A stretch of 64,000 bases of DNA from an uncultured Oscillospiraceae bacterium (GTDB taxonomy: Bacteria; Bacillota; Clostridia; Oscillospirales; Ruminococcaceae): assembly GCA_934444765.1 (NCBI GenBank), contig CAKSDC010000001.1:186001-250000 (forward strand), read 5' to 3'. Position 1 is the stretch's first letter, and the number at the start of each line of letters is the position of its first letter. The translations under genes were made by a program, and so were the position numbers. Shown piece after piece: positions 7,941 through 17,403 of this stretch. The notes under the pieces are model-generated. The model saw only the letters and a list, made by a program, of their open reading frames with translations, ran no database searches and was not told the origin of the DNA.

Positions 7941-9146
7941 CTATTCTCCAAATAGTTCTTTAGAGAGTTTGCCTAACATTTGGCAACCTTTAACAATCTG
8001 TTCATCAGTTGGTGTAGAGTAGTTCATTCTAAATGAAGTAGTCTTTTGAGTATCGTCTGTTAGGAATGCATTTCCTGGTACTACAGCCACTTTGTATTTA
8101 GATACTGCTTGAGTACAGAAAGCGTTCATATCGCAATCTTGTGGTAGAGTACACCATAAGAACAGACCACCTTCGGTACCGTTGCATACTATCTTAGAAG
8201 AGAAGTTCTTTTTCATCTCGTCTAACATTAGGTTGCACTTTTTACGATATATTTCTCTTAACTGTTTAAAGCGTTCTTCCATGTCAGTTTGAGTAATATA
8301 CTTGTAGCATATTAACTGTGATAGTATAGTAGTATGAACGTCTGCTACTTGTTTACATACTATCATTTTTTGGACTACTTCTTTAAGACCTGAAACATAA
8401 CCTACTCTTAAACCAGGGGAGAGTATCTTTGAAAAAGAACCAGTATATATTACTCTACCGTCGGTATCTAAACTCTTGATAGATGGAACTTCTTCACCCT
8501 TAAATCTTAAACGACCGTAAGGATTATCTTCAAGTATGAATACGTTATACTTTTGAGCTAATCTGTATATTTCCTTTCTTTTTTCAAAAGACGTGGTAAT
8601 ACCAGTAGGATTTTGGAAGTTAGGTATTAAGTATATCAACTTACAGTTAGCGTCTTGTTTAAGAGCCTCTTCAAGTTTTTCGATGTTAATACCATCGTTT
8701 TGAACTTCTATGCCTTTAATGTTCACATTGTAAGATTTAAAAGCGTTTAACGAACCTATAAAACTTGGAGCTTCACATAGTATAGTATCGCCTTCGTTAC
8801 ATAGAACCTTACAAGCTAATTCGTTAGCTTGTTGAGCACCTGAGGTAACTATTAGTTCGTCTATTTCAGGTCTAAAGCAGTCTATCGCCTTTAGTACACC
8901 TTTTAGATGTTCTCTTAAAGGAGTATAACCTTCAGTGATGTTATACTGTAAAGCTAATATAGGGTCATTAGCGAAAAGTTCAGCGGTGATATTAGCTATC
9001 TCCTTAGTAGGAAAGGCTTCTGGAGCAGGATTTCCTGCTGCAAAAGATATTACTTCAGGGTCGCTTGTAAACTTTAAAATCTCTCTAATAGCCGAAGGTT
9101 GAATACCTACAACCTTATTAGAGAGTGGTATATCGTGTATACTCAT
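7941..9146 (-). CDS. PLP-dependent aminotransferase, class I/II
   Basis: The 401-residue protein belongs to fold-type I aminotransferases of the 2-aminoadipate/multi-substrate (LysN, MocR-C-terminal-like) branch. It opens with the SFAAGNPAPEAFP signature, contains LIYLIPNFQNPTG with the NP pair, the pyridoxal-phosphate Lys in YTGSFSKILSPGLRVGY (about residue 240) and the carboxylate-binding Arg in TTSFRMNYS near the C-terminus. No DNA-binding domain is attached, so it is an enzyme rather than a MocR regulator. The substrate could be an aromatic or branched amino acid. It is the first gene of the run ending at trpS, and an aromatic amino acid role would fit that context (inference). Confidence 0.92.
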   Translation of the reverse strand: MSIHDIPLSNKVVGIQPSAIREILKFTSDPEVISFAAGNPAPEAFPTKEIANITAELFANDPILALQYNITEGYTPLREHLKGVLKAIDCFRPEIDELIVTSGAQQANELACKVLCNEGDTILCEAPSFIGSLNAFKSYNVNIKGIEVQNDGINIEKLEEALKQDANCKLIYLIPNFQNPTGITTSFEKRKEIYRLAQKYNVFILEDNPYGRLRFKGEEVPSIKSLDTDGRVIYTGSFSKILSPGLRVGYVSGLKEVVQKMIVCKQVADVHTTILSQLICYKYITQTDMEERFKQLREIYRKKCNLMLDEMKKNFSSKIVCNGTEGGLFLWCTLPQDCDMNAFCTQAVSKYKVAVVPGNAFLTDDTQKTTSFRMNYSTPTDEQIVKGCQMLGKLSKELFGE

Positions 9147-9265
9147 AGTATTTCAAGTCCTTTCAAAATGAAAAATCTATTTTTTATATTATATCATATA
9201 TTTTCAATTTGAGCAATATAATTTTTAGTGAAAGTGTGAAATATATGGGGAGGAAGTGTTATAAC

Positions 9266-10888
9266 ATGAAAAGACAAACTTTTATACAAGGTTCTATACT
9301 GTTAATAGGTTCTGCAATAGTGGTAAAACTAATAGGAGCGTTTTTTAAAATTCCATTAGCCAACGTGTTGGGTGGTAATGGTATGAACTACTTCGGTTGT
9401 AGTTATAGTCTGTTTTTGCCGATATATGCTATAATGATTAACGGTCTATCACCTGCGGTATCAAAACTCACTGCTGAACGTGTATCTATAGGGGATTACA
9501 CGACTATAGAAAAGATTAGAAGAGTATCCTTAATAGTGTTCACTATAGTAGGAGTATTAGGCAGTATATTAATGATAGTATGTTCTAAGATATTCTGTAC
9601 ATATATAGCAGAAAGTCCAAAGTCCTACTTATCCGTTATAGCGTTAGCACCTTCGGTACTGTTTGGGTGTGTATGTTCGGTATATCGTGGATACTATGAG
9701 GGACTATGTAATATGTTACCCACTTCACTATCCCAATTGGTAGAGGCTGTTAGCAAACTGATATTTGGACTAAGTCTTAGTTACTACACCATATCCAACT
9801 ACGATACGTTAAGCAGATACTTTTCCGATAGTGACGTATACTCTTTAGCCTCTGCGAGTGCCATATTGGGAATTAGTCTTTCTACTGGAGTAGGTCTATT
9901 GATAATGCTACTATTTGAACCTTTTAGAAAAAAGTCTAAAGTAGAGGCTATATCCAATGCAGAAAGAAGACTTTTAGTTAAAGAGTTAGTATCTATTATG
10001 ATACCTATAGCAGTAGGTTCTTTAGTTACTAACTTGACTACTATTATCGATTTAGCTACTATCATTAGATGTATAGAAGACGTTCCTGAAAGTACACTAT
10101 CTAAAAGTTATGGAGTATATTCCAAAGTAGAAGACTTTTCAGGCTTCGTATATGGTTCTTATAGTGGATTAGCTATTACTATATTCAACTTAGTGCCGTC
10201 TATAACTAATATGCTATCTAAGGGGGCGTTGCCTAATATTACCACATCATGGAAACATAAAGATTTGCACTCTGTACAGAAAGACTTCTGCGATATGATA
10301 GCTATAACTTCTATGATAGCCATTCCGTCTGGATTGGGAATAGTAGCACTATCCAAACAGATACTATTATTTTTATATCCCCAAAGAGTTGACGAAGTAA
10401 GCGTATGTTATGAAGCCTTATCTTGTATGGGTGTAGGAGTAGTATTTTTATGCTTATCTTTTCCGATATTCAGTGTATTACAGGGAATAGACCGTGCAGA
10501 CCTACCTATAAAGATTATGTTAGTAGGTGTATTGGTCAAATTGATAGGTAATATACTATTGCTATCCAATAGTAAGACTATACTATATGGTGCGGGAATA
10601 TCTACCAGTATATGCTATTTTGTGATATTTTTGATGTCGTTTGTGGCATTCGTGAGAGTTGCCAATATAAAGGTCAACCTGTTTAAGATACTGTTACCTA
10701 TATCTTATGGAGCTATACTATGTTCGATAAGTGCCGTAATCTCTGTGAACGTGCTTAGTAACTATTTAAGTAGCAGACTATCGCTATTACTGTCTATAAT
10801 GATTGGTGGATTGGTATACGTTCTTACACTATATCTTACCAATTTTAAAGTTACCGATACGCTATCTTTTAGACGTATAAAAGAGTAA
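9266..10888 (+). CDS. MurJ/SpoVB-family lipid flippase
   Basis: A 540-residue polytopic membrane protein with about fourteen transmembrane helices, belonging to the MOP exporter superfamily (polysaccharide transporter, SpoVB and MurJ branches). The N-terminus (GSAIVVKLIGAFFKIPLANVLGG) is a close match to SpoVB-type flippases, which move lipid-linked precursors across the membrane, in sporulating Firmicutes often for spore cortex. The ATG at 9266 is preceded by GGGGAGG at 9247-9253. An upstream in-frame start at 9209 would place extra polar residues before the first helix and is less likely. It is transcribed divergently from the aminotransferase. Which lipid it moves cannot be told from sequence. 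Confidence 0.88.
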   Translation: MKRQTFIQGSILLIGSAIVVKLIGAFFKIPLANVLGGNGMNYFGCSYSLFLPIYAIMINGLSPAVSKLTAERVSIGDYTTIEKIRRVSLIVFTIVGVLGSILMIVCSKIFCTYIAESPKSYLSVIALAPSVLFGCVCSVYRGYYEGLCNMLPTSLSQLVEAVSKLIFGLSLSYYTISNYDTLSRYFSDSDVYSLASASAILGISLSTGVGLLIMLLFEPFRKKSKVEAISNAERRLLVKELVSIMIPIAVGSLVTNLTTIIDLATIIRCIEDVPESTLSKSYGVYSKVEDFSGFVYGSYSGLAITIFNLVPSITNMLSKGALPNITTSWKHKDLHSVQKDFCDMIAITSMIAIPSGLGIVALSKQILLFLYPQRVDEVSVCYEALSCMGVGVVFLCLSFPIFSVLQGIDRADLPIKIMLVGVLVKLIGNILLLSNSKTILYGAGISTSICYFVIFLMSFVAFVRVANIKVNLFKILLPISYGAILCSISAVISVNVLSNYLSSRLSLLLSIMIGGLVYVLTLYLTNFKVTDTLSFRRIKE

Positions 10889-10925
10889 CACACCTATAGT
10901 AGTTTGAATATACTATAGTTAGTGT

Positions 10926-11405
10926 TTAGATATCTATAATATTAGTAACTATTCCAGCTTTAGAAATATCTATAATAGCGTATGAAGGTTTAGTACTATC
11001 TTTTGGGCATGAGATACTACCAGGATTTAGTATATATAAACCGTCCTCATAAGAGTTGTATTTTATATGAGTGTGTCCGTATAGTACTATGTTGCAACCA
11101 CTTTCACGAGCAGTCTCTTTAAGATATTCTAAAGTATACTTAACATGGTATAGGTGTCCGTGAGTAGCGAATATCTTAATATTATAGTCTGCATTTATAA
11201 TTTTGGCAGTGGGAAGGACGCTTCCAAAGTCGCAATTGCCTGCTACATGATAGTATTTAATATTTGGATGTTCAGCCATAACGGTTTCGATATCCTTTTG
11301 ACCGTCTCCAAGATGGATTAATAGGTTAGCATCTAAGTGTTTTTCTACTGCTTTTTTAAGATTGTAAGTGTATCCATGACTATCAGAAAATACTATAATT
11401 TTCAT
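10926..11405 (-). CDS. Metallophosphoesterase, YfcE/MJ0936 family
   Basis: This 159-residue calcineurin-like phosphodiesterase has the complete set of metal-binding motifs: FSDSHG at the N-terminus, HLGDG, AGNCD, ATHGH and YGHTH, then LNPGS. The family hydrolyses phosphodiester or cyclic nucleotide model substrates with Mn or Ni; the physiological substrate is not established. In many Firmicutes the same gene follows rdgB/rph, but here it stands alone, convergent with the flippase gene. AGGAGG-like bases (TTAGGAGGA) precede the ATG. Confidence 0.93.
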   Translation of the reverse strand: MKIIVFSDSHGYTYNLKKAVEKHLDANLLIHLGDGQKDIETVMAEHPNIKYYHVAGNCDFGSVLPTAKIINADYNIKIFATHGHLYHVKYTLEYLKETARESGCNIVLYGHTHIKYNSYEDGLYILNPGSISCPKDSTKPSYAIIDISKAGIVTNIIDI

Positions 11406-11526
11406 ATTAAAAAATCCTCCTAAGGTATTAAATTTTTGGTAGTTGCATAGACTATATTATATCATATAGTGTATACTTTTTCAATAGGTATCTAAACTTA
11501 AAACGTGCTTTAAGGGAGTTTTATAT

Positions 11527-11769
11527 ATGAATAAAAACCTAAACAGTCCTAACTTAGATGCAATGGTTAAGATAGTAAGTCAAAAGTTAAACGTCTCACC
11601 AGAGACTTTAACTAAGCAGTTAAAAGAGGGAAAGTTCGATAGTGCTTTAAACAGTATGAACAGTTCCGAAAGAGATAAGTTCAACAGGTTGATGAATAAT
11701 CCTGAAATGGCTAAAAAGTTGCTATCTACACCACAACTACAAGCACTATATAAAAAGTTGACCCAGTAA
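11527..11769 (+). CDS. Small hypothetical protein, 80 residues
   Basis: A short, wholly helical-looking soluble protein with several Asn/Ser and Leu/Lys motifs (NPEMAKKLLSTPQLQALYKKL near the end). AAGGGAG lies nine bases before the ATG. It shares the MNNPEM / SDPESM-type helix theme with the next gene, which suggests related folds. It is the first gene of a four-gene run of small proteins ending with a BofA-like protein. I do not recognise the family. Confidence 0.7.
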   Translation: MNKNLNSPNLDAMVKIVSQKLNVSPETLTKQLKEGKFDSALNSMNSSERDKFNRLMNNPEMAKKLLSTPQLQALYKKLTQ

Positions 11770-11779
11770 CTTTAACCGA

Positions 11780-11811
11780 GTAGGGAACGTATATACGTAT
11801 TCGTTCCCTAC
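11780..11811 (+). other. Intercistronic hairpin
   Basis: GTAGGGAACG and CGTTCCCTAC form a perfect 10-bp stem, and the loop itself contains the palindrome ATACGTAT. There is no T-tract, so this may be partial termination or an RNA stability element between the first two small genes. Confidence 0.5.
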
Positions 11812-11843
11812 ATACTATATATAATACATAGTGGGGTGAGTGT

Positions 11844-12257
11844 TTGGAAAATATTATGGGTAAACTTCAGGAGATACTATCCGACCCCGAAAGCATGAAA
11901 CAGATTCAAGAGTTAGCCGATATGCTAAACGTTCCTGAAGACGGCACTAATCAAGATACTAATAGTACTACCAATACACACAACTCCAAAGAAGATAGTA
12001 ATAGTAATCAAAAGAGTACTAACACTAACGAAGGTTTAAATATGCCGTTCGATATGGGTATGATGTTTCAGTTTATGAACCTTTTAAATAGTGCTTCCAA
12101 CTCTCAAGATGAGGCTCTGTTATTGGCTATTAAACCGTATCTAAGTAAAGAACGTCAAACCAAAGTAGATAAGGCTATTAAGTTAATGAAGGCTTATGAT
12201 ATATTCATAATGGCTAAAAATAGTGGTATGTTAAATAACCTTGATAGCCTATTATAG
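11844..12257 (+). CDS. Small hypothetical protein with Asn/Ser-rich linker
   Basis: The start is taken as TTG at 11844, five bases after GGGGTGAG; an ATG at 11856 is spaced too far. Residues 1-35 form an amphipathic helix (LQEILSDPESMKQIQELADML). Residues 36-70 are a low-complexity Asn/Thr/Ser/Gln linker, and residues 75-137 are again helical with Met-rich hydrophobic faces (FDMGMMFQFMNLL). The helix-linker-helix plan suggests a small adaptor or self-assembling protein. No catalytic motif is visible and I do not recognise the family. Confidence 0.7.
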   Translation: MENIMGKLQEILSDPESMKQIQELADMLNVPEDGTNQDTNSTTNTHNSKEDSNSNQKSTNTNEGLNMPFDMGMMFQFMNLLNSASNSQDEALLLAIKPYLSKERQTKVDKAIKLMKAYDIFIMAKNSGMLNNLDSLL

Positions 12258-12272
12258 AAAGGTAGTATTATA

Positions 12273-12626
12273 ATGGCTCATATATATAGTAGAAATCAGT
12301 ATAACTATATGAGGAATGGTGGTATTAATAACGTTCGTAACCCGTTGCCCTTAGAAGTTAATAGTAACTCTAATAGTATACCAAGCGACGTTCCGCCTAA
12401 ACCACCTACTAAAGAAGAACCTAATAATAGTAGTCAGCAAACGCATTCCAATTTGAACTCTAATAGTAACGTTCCGTTCAACGTTAACGGACTACTTAAC
12501 TTTATGAATAGCACTACTGGTGCTATAGATAAGGATAAACTTATAATACTATTTTTAATATACTTACTGTTCAAAGAGGGTTCTAACTTAAAGTTGCTAT
12601 TAGCTTTAGGATACATTATACTATAG
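12273..12626 (+). CDS. Small protein with disordered linker and C-terminal membrane segment
   Basis: The 117-residue protein begins with a Tyr/Asn/Arg-rich stretch, continues with a Pro/Asn/Ser-rich disordered linker, then a segment NVNGLLNFMNSTTG that resembles the FQFMNLLNSAS segment of the preceding gene. The last 30 residues are strongly hydrophobic with a charged break (IILFLIYLLFKEGS...LALGYIIL), a likely membrane hairpin. GAAAGG precedes the ATG. It sits 15 bases after the previous gene and 12 before the next, so it is co-expressed with both. Function unknown. Confidence 0.7.
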   Translation: MAHIYSRNQYNYMRNGGINNVRNPLPLEVNSNSNSIPSDVPPKPPTKEEPNNSSQQTHSNLNSNSNVPFNVNGLLNFMNSTTGAIDKDKLIILFLIYLLFKEGSNLKLLLALGYIIL

Positions 12627-12638
12627 GAGGTTTATAGT

Positions 12639-12887
12639 ATGGATTATCTACTATGGATAGTGTTGGGTATAGTGTTCTTGATAATGCTAATATACTATGG
12701 TTCTAAAGAAAAGCCTATAGTCTATGCTATAGGTTCTATGATTTTAGGATTGGCTATATTGACGTTACTACACTATTGCGGTAATAGTATCAGATTTACT
12801 CCACAGATTAACTTTTTTAATACTATGTTAGTTTTAATATTGGGAGTTCCGAGTATACTGTTGATATTTATTTCAGAACTAATATAA
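12639..12887 (+). CDS. BofA-like small membrane protein
   Basis: This 82-residue protein has three predicted membrane segments and ends with a motif (PQINFFNTMLVLILGVPSIL) that resembles the C-terminal signature of BofA, the inhibitor of pro-sigma-K processing during sporulation (consensus INxxT...GLPG). In Bacillus BofA acts in the outer forespore membrane with SpoIVFA and SpoIVFB. GGAGG precedes the ATG. The match is short, so the assignment is tentative, but the size, topology and context of a sporulation-lineage genome (spoIIR at 40779) agree with it. Confidence 0.5.
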   Translation: MDYLLWIVLGIVFLIMLIYYGSKEKPIVYAIGSMILGLAILTLLHYCGNSIRFTPQINFFNTMLVLILGVPSILLIFISELI

Positions 12888-12919
12888 GTGATAGCTGACT
12901 ATTTTCTAATTAATATGTG

Positions 12920-12949
12920 TTGACAACGTTTCAAACAGTGTGATATTAT
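12920..12949 (+). promoter_or_regulatory. Promoter of GH95 gene with operator-like repeat
   Basis: TTGACA (12920-12925) and TATTAT (12944-12949) are 18 bases apart. The -35 box overlaps a partial dyad TTGA-N7-TCAA centred on AACGTT (12920-12934), the kind of site used by LacI-family repressors. The dyad is imperfect. Confidence 0.6.
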
Positions 12950-12982
12950 TATAGTATATAACATTTGGAGGACTTAAGATAT

Positions 12983-15277
12983 ATGTCTAATACTATTTTA
13001 TGGTACAAAAAACCAGCAGAAAATTTCGACCAAGCACTGCCTATCGGTAACGGTAGAATAGGCGGTATGGTATACGGTAACTATACAGACGAACTTATAC
13101 ATCTAAATGAAGATAGTGTGTGGTCTGGTGGTAAACGTAACCGAAATAATCCTGACAGTCTAAAAAATCTTGATAAGATTAGAGCTTTACTGTTTGAGGA
13201 AAAGATAGAAGAGGCTCAAGATTTAGCCTTTAAACATATGCAAGGCGTTACACCAAATTCAAGACACTATATGCCTTTAGGTGATATGTTCATACATATA
13301 GACGGCATTCAAAAAGTGGAAAACTACAGACGTCTATTAGACCTAAACAATGCTATTACTATTACAGAGTATACCTCTAATGACGTACACTATATAAGAA
13401 CGGCTTTTGTTTCCGAACCTGACGGCGTTATGATAGTACACATAGAAGCCGATAAACCTAATATGATATCTGCTTCCGTTCACATAGACGGTAGAGACGA
13501 CTACTTTGACGATTGCAGACCTTACAATCAAAACACTATACTATATACTGGTGGTACTGGTGGTAGTACTGGAATATCTTTTGCTACTGGTTTAACTGCT
13601 GTAAATGTAGGAGGTAGGTTATATACTCAGGGTGGAAGTCTGTGCGTACAAGATGCTACCGAAGTTACGTATATACTATCTGCTCAAACCAGTTTTAGAA
13701 CCGAAGACTATATAACTTCCGCACTATTAGACTGCGAATATGCAAGCTATAGTACGTACGATGAAATACTATACAGACACATTCAAGACTATCAACTACT
13801 ATTTAATAGAGTATCTTTTAATCTTAACGATAATAGCGACGGTGCTTGTAACCTTCCTACTAATGAACGTATTAAGCGTCTAAAAGATAGCAATCTTGAA
13901 CTGAAAGATAACCAACTATATGCGTTGTACTTCAACTATGGCAGATACTTGATGATATCCGCAAGCCGTGAGGGTACTCTACCTATGAACCTACAGGGTA
14001 TCTGGAATAAGGATATGTGGCCTGCTTGGGGTTGTAGATTTACTATAAACATAAACACCGAAATGAACTATTGGTGTGCCGAAAACTGTAACCTTTCGGA
14101 GTGTCATACACCACTATTCGACCATATAGAACGTCTTAGACCTAACGGCAGAGAGACTGCAAAGTCTATGTATGGTTGTAACGGTTTCGTGTGTCATCAT
14201 AATACCGATATTTGGGGAGATACTGCACCTCAAGACCTTTGGATGCCTGCCACTATCTGGCCTATGGGTGGTGCGTGGCTATGTTTACACCTGTTTGAAC
14301 ACTACGAATATACTCTCGATAAGGAATTTTTAGCTGAAAAGTATCCTACTTTAAAAGAGTGTGCAGAGTTCTATGTGGACTATCTAATAGAAGATACTCA
14401 AGGTAGATTAGTAACTTGTCCGTCGGTATCCCCTGAAAATACTTATCTTACACAGAGTGGTTCTAAAGGTTGCCTATGTATTGGACCTTCTATGGATAGT
14501 CAAATAGTATACGTACTATTTTCCGACGTTATAAAGAGTGCCGAAATATTAGGTATTCAAGATAGTCTTATAGATACTATCCGTTCCATGAGAGATAGAC
14601 TTCCTAAAATAGAAGTAGGTAAGTACGGTCAAATTAAAGAGTGGGCTATAGATTACGATGAAGTGGAAATAGGTCATAGACACATATCCCAACTATTTGC
14701 GTTATATCCTGCCGATTTGATATCCCCACATACTACTCCAGAGCTTTCAAAGTCTGCAAGAGCTACCTTAGAAAGAAGACTATCACACGGTGGCGGACAC
14801 ACTGGTTGGAGCCGTGCTTGGATAGTGAATATGTGGGCAAGACTTCTTGACGCTGAAAAGGTAGAAGAAAACTTAGGTAGACTATTAGCAAACTCTACTA
14901 ACGATAACCTTTTAGATAATCACCCACCATTCCAAATAGACGGAAACTTTGGCGGTACTGCTGGTATAGTAGAGAGTATTATGCAGTCTTATGGTGGAGT
15001 AATAGACTTACTACCTGCACTTCCACCGTCTTGGGAGAGCGGTATTATGAAAGGCATTAAGGCTAAAGGTGACTTTGAACTATCTATAGAGTGGAAAGAA
15101 AACACTCTCATTAGTGCCGAAATAACTTCTCTACATGGTCAAGAGTGTGTAGTTCGTACTCATTGCGATAACTATATGATTACTACTAATAATAGTCCAG
15201 TAGAGTATTCTGTAGAGGGTGATTTGATACGTTTCAGCACCAAAGCAGGAGAAGTATATAGCATAGTAGTCATGTAA
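12983..15277 (+). CDS. GH95 alpha-L-fucosidase, cytoplasmic
   Basis: The 764-residue enzyme matches glycoside hydrolase family 95, which removes terminal alpha-1,2-fucose (and in some members L-galactose) from glycans with inversion. Diagnostic segments are ALPIGNGRIGGMV and LNEDSVWSGG near the N-terminus, NININTEMNYW with the paired catalytic Asn residues, SPEN carrying the proton-donor Glu, and IDGNFGGTAGIVE with the Asp. No signal peptide is present, so it acts inside the cell on imported oligosaccharides. The ATG at 12983 follows TTGGAGG by about ten bases. The gene is monocistronic between its own promoter and the terminator at 15301; no transporter is adjacent. Confidence 0.93.
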   Translation: MSNTILWYKKPAENFDQALPIGNGRIGGMVYGNYTDELIHLNEDSVWSGGKRNRNNPDSLKNLDKIRALLFEEKIEEAQDLAFKHMQGVTPNSRHYMPLGDMFIHIDGIQKVENYRRLLDLNNAITITEYTSNDVHYIRTAFVSEPDGVMIVHIEADKPNMISASVHIDGRDDYFDDCRPYNQNTILYTGGTGGSTGISFATGLTAVNVGGRLYTQGGSLCVQDATEVTYILSAQTSFRTEDYITSALLDCEYASYSTYDEILYRHIQDYQLLFNRVSFNLNDNSDGACNLPTNERIKRLKDSNLELKDNQLYALYFNYGRYLMISASREGTLPMNLQGIWNKDMWPAWGCRFTININTEMNYWCAENCNLSECHTPLFDHIERLRPNGRETAKSMYGCNGFVCHHNTDIWGDTAPQDLWMPATIWPMGGAWLCLHLFEHYEYTLDKEFLAEKYPTLKECAEFYVDYLIEDTQGRLVTCPSVSPENTYLTQSGSKGCLCIGPSMDSQIVYVLFSDVIKSAEILGIQDSLIDTIRSMRDRLPKIEVGKYGQIKEWAIDYDEVEIGHRHISQLFALYPADLISPHTTPELSKSARATLERRLSHGGGHTGWSRAWIVNMWARLLDAEKVEENLGRLLANSTNDNLLDNHPPFQIDGNFGGTAGIVESIMQSYGGVIDLLPALPPSWESGIMKGIKAKGDFELSIEWKENTLISAEITSLHGQECVVRTHCDNYMITTNNSPVEYSVEGDLIRFSTKAGEVYSIVVM

Positions 15278-15300
15278 CGGACGATAAACAGTATCGATAA

Positions 15301-15330
15301 ACTCCCATAGAGGTTTTACTCTATGGGAGT
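15301..15330. terminator. Bidirectional terminator between GH95 and DUF2079 genes
   Basis: A perfect 12-bp stem (ACTCCCATAGAG / CTCTATGGGAGT) with a six-base loop lies between two converging genes. The flanking T-tracts are modest on both strands (ATTTAGTT on plus, TTATCG on minus). Confidence 0.75.
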
Positions 15331-15339
15331 ATTTAGTTA

Positions 15340-17403
15340 TTATTTATATACTGAAGCTATTATTGGTGAACTTCGTTGATTTTCTTTTAGTTCTGGGTGT
15401 TCTTCAATGTATTCAGACCTTACGAATAGATACATCAGGTCATCAAAACCATTGTAGAACTCATAACCATTATCGGTTAGATATTCCAACTCTTCTTCAA
15501 CATAGTTTTCTTCACCTGGACCAACTTTTAATACTACAAAGTCCATATTACCGATAACTTTATCTGTTGGACTTACCATGTGATATATTTCATCACGTGC
15601 GGAAAGCTGAGGTATAAAGTAAGTAGTAGCTTCAACGCTTGCGTCCTGTGGGATAAGACTAATCATTTGGTTAGTACGATGTATTCTGTCGCCATTGTTA
15701 CAGAAAGAGTCGTAATAGCATAGTTTACCGTAAGCGTACATAGTACCTATTATCATGGATATGCACATACTGGTAGAGGCTACATACTTTTTTAAAGAGC
15801 AGTTCAATTCAGATAGGTTCAGTACGGATGCGTACACCAATAGACTGGTAACACCACATACGTATTGATATCCAAGTTGTGTTTGATATGAGTAGTCCGA
15901 TATCAAGTTTACCATAAAGAATGGTATTAGTAAGAATACATGGGATATCTTTTTAGTGGCGAAAGGTAGCATTAGTAGTGGAACGGTCATCTGTAGGAAG
16001 AATAAGAACTTATCTTCTGTAAACGCTTCTGAAATTGCAAGAGCAGGGTCTAATAGTATAGTCTTTACTACGTTTAGTAGACCTTCATCTACGTTCATCA
16101 TGATGTTATCGTAACGATATTCCATAACACCACTACCATATTTTTTCATCATAGTGGATACTATAAAGAAGTACACTAACGCTATTACTAACATTATAAT
16201 TCCGTGTAGTACTAAAGACTTTTCTTTATTAGCCTTTTTGCTGAACCTTACTTTTTTAGAGAATATCACAAACAATGATATGCTTGATACGTATATAAAA
16301 GAGTCTTCTTTTATCATAAGGTTTAACGCCATAAATACGTACATTAAAGGAAGGTTTCCTTTTTCTATAGCCCATAGTAGCCATAGTACTAATGGTACTA
16401 AGAACTTGTTTTCGTGGAAGTCAAAGAATGTTGACATTATCAAAGCAGGTGAGAACGTATATACTACACACATAGCCATGGTGGTTGCATTGGATAGCTT
16501 TAAGTTCTTGCATATTAGGTATAAAGGTATTACACCACTTGCTACTATAAGTACTTGACATATTAATAGTGTCTTAGGTGAAGAGAATATAGCGTATATA
16601 GGAAGTAACAGGTAGTATATAGGCGAAAAGTGTATAGCAAAGTGTGATAGTAGTTCGTTACGTTCACAAGTAGTCAGTGGAGTTAGACTTTCCTTCATGT
16701 AATAGTACATTTGACAGAATATTCCAAAGTCGTAACATGAAGTGGTATAGACTAAGTATCTATATACTGCAAGAGTTCCTACGAACCACACAAACATTCC
16801 AGAGAATATCAACACTACTACTTTAGACTGCAACGAACTCAACGTTTTAAACTCTTTAAAGTAGCCATTGTTTATTAAGAACATCATACATATAGATACT
16901 ACTATAGCTACTCCTACGGCATAGTAAAAGTTTTGATTTTTGACTACCGTAGTCAAGCCGTAGAACATTATAGAAGTTCCTAAAAAGTATCCGTCTGTGT
17001 TTATGGTCTGTTTAAGATTTTTAACTAATTCTTTAGCTAACGATAGTGCTATAAATATAGTTATTAGATATACTATGTAGTGCGGAACACTAATATTTTT
17101 AGGAAATTCCAAAGTAGCAAATCCGTCTTGAATTTTGGTCAGGTTATATAGCGATAGTATAAAGTATGAAGCAAACGCTCTAACAGATAGGTCTAAATAG
17201 TTTACTGTTTTAAGATACCCCTTAATAGTACAGATAGTATCTTTTAACTTATTAGTCTTGTTAGTATCTTCTGTTGAGGTAGTATCGTTAGTATCAACTT
17301 CTGTAGAATTTTCTTCGTCACTATTAATAGTATCAGTAGAGTTTTGAGCGTTTTGGTCTTCATCATAGGATATACTATCATCGTTTAAGATGTCATCGTT
17401 CAT
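15340..17403 (-). CDS. DUF2079 polytopic membrane protein, GT-C-like
   Basis: A large membrane protein (about 687 residues) with a disordered acidic N-terminus of about 55 residues (Asp/Asn/Thr-rich) followed by a dozen or more helices. The family DUF2079 is recognisable from the first-loop motif YDFGIFCQM, HFSPIYYLLLPIY, TFFDFHE and the MIKED motif, a pattern of charged residues on the outer face that resembles GT-C glycosyltransferases using lipid-linked sugars. Function in the family is not established; transfer of sugar from a polyprenyl phosphate is inferred. The start is uncertain: ATG at 17403 or TTG at 17418, both near AGAAAGG. Confidence 0.85.
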   Translation of the reverse strand: MNDDILNDDSISYDEDQNAQNSTDTINSDEENSTEVDTNDTTSTEDTNKTNKLKDTICTIKGYLKTVNYLDLSVRAFASYFILSLYNLTKIQDGFATLEFPKNISVPHYIVYLITIFIALSLAKELVKNLKQTINTDGYFLGTSIMFYGLTTVVKNQNFYYAVGVAIVVSICMMFLINNGYFKEFKTLSSLQSKVVVLIFSGMFVWFVGTLAVYRYLVYTTSCYDFGIFCQMYYYMKESLTPLTTCERNELLSHFAIHFSPIYYLLLPIYAIFSSPKTLLICQVLIVASGVIPLYLICKNLKLSNATTMAMCVVYTFSPALIMSTFFDFHENKFLVPLVLWLLWAIEKGNLPLMYVFMALNLMIKEDSFIYVSSISLFVIFSKKVRFSKKANKEKSLVLHGIIMLVIALVYFFIVSTMMKKYGSGVMEYRYDNIMMNVDEGLLNVVKTILLDPALAISEAFTEDKFLFFLQMTVPLLMLPFATKKISHVFLLIPFFMVNLISDYSYQTQLGYQYVCGVTSLLVYASVLNLSELNCSLKKYVASTSMCISMIIGTMYAYGKLCYYDSFCNNGDRIHRTNQMISLIPQDASVEATTYFIPQLSARDEIYHMVSPTDKVIGNMDFVVLKVGPGEENYVEEELEYLTDNGYEFYNGFDDLMYLFVRSEYIEEHPELKENQRSSPIIASVYK

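Noticed and set aside
12920..12934. Catabolite-response (cre) element upstream of GH95
   Set aside because: Only the TG and central CG plus a few positions fit the consensus; several key bases differ.
16154..16558. Plus-strand open frame of about 134 codons
   Set aside because: It lies entirely antisense to the DUF2079 gene, lacks a ribosome binding site and has no domain character.
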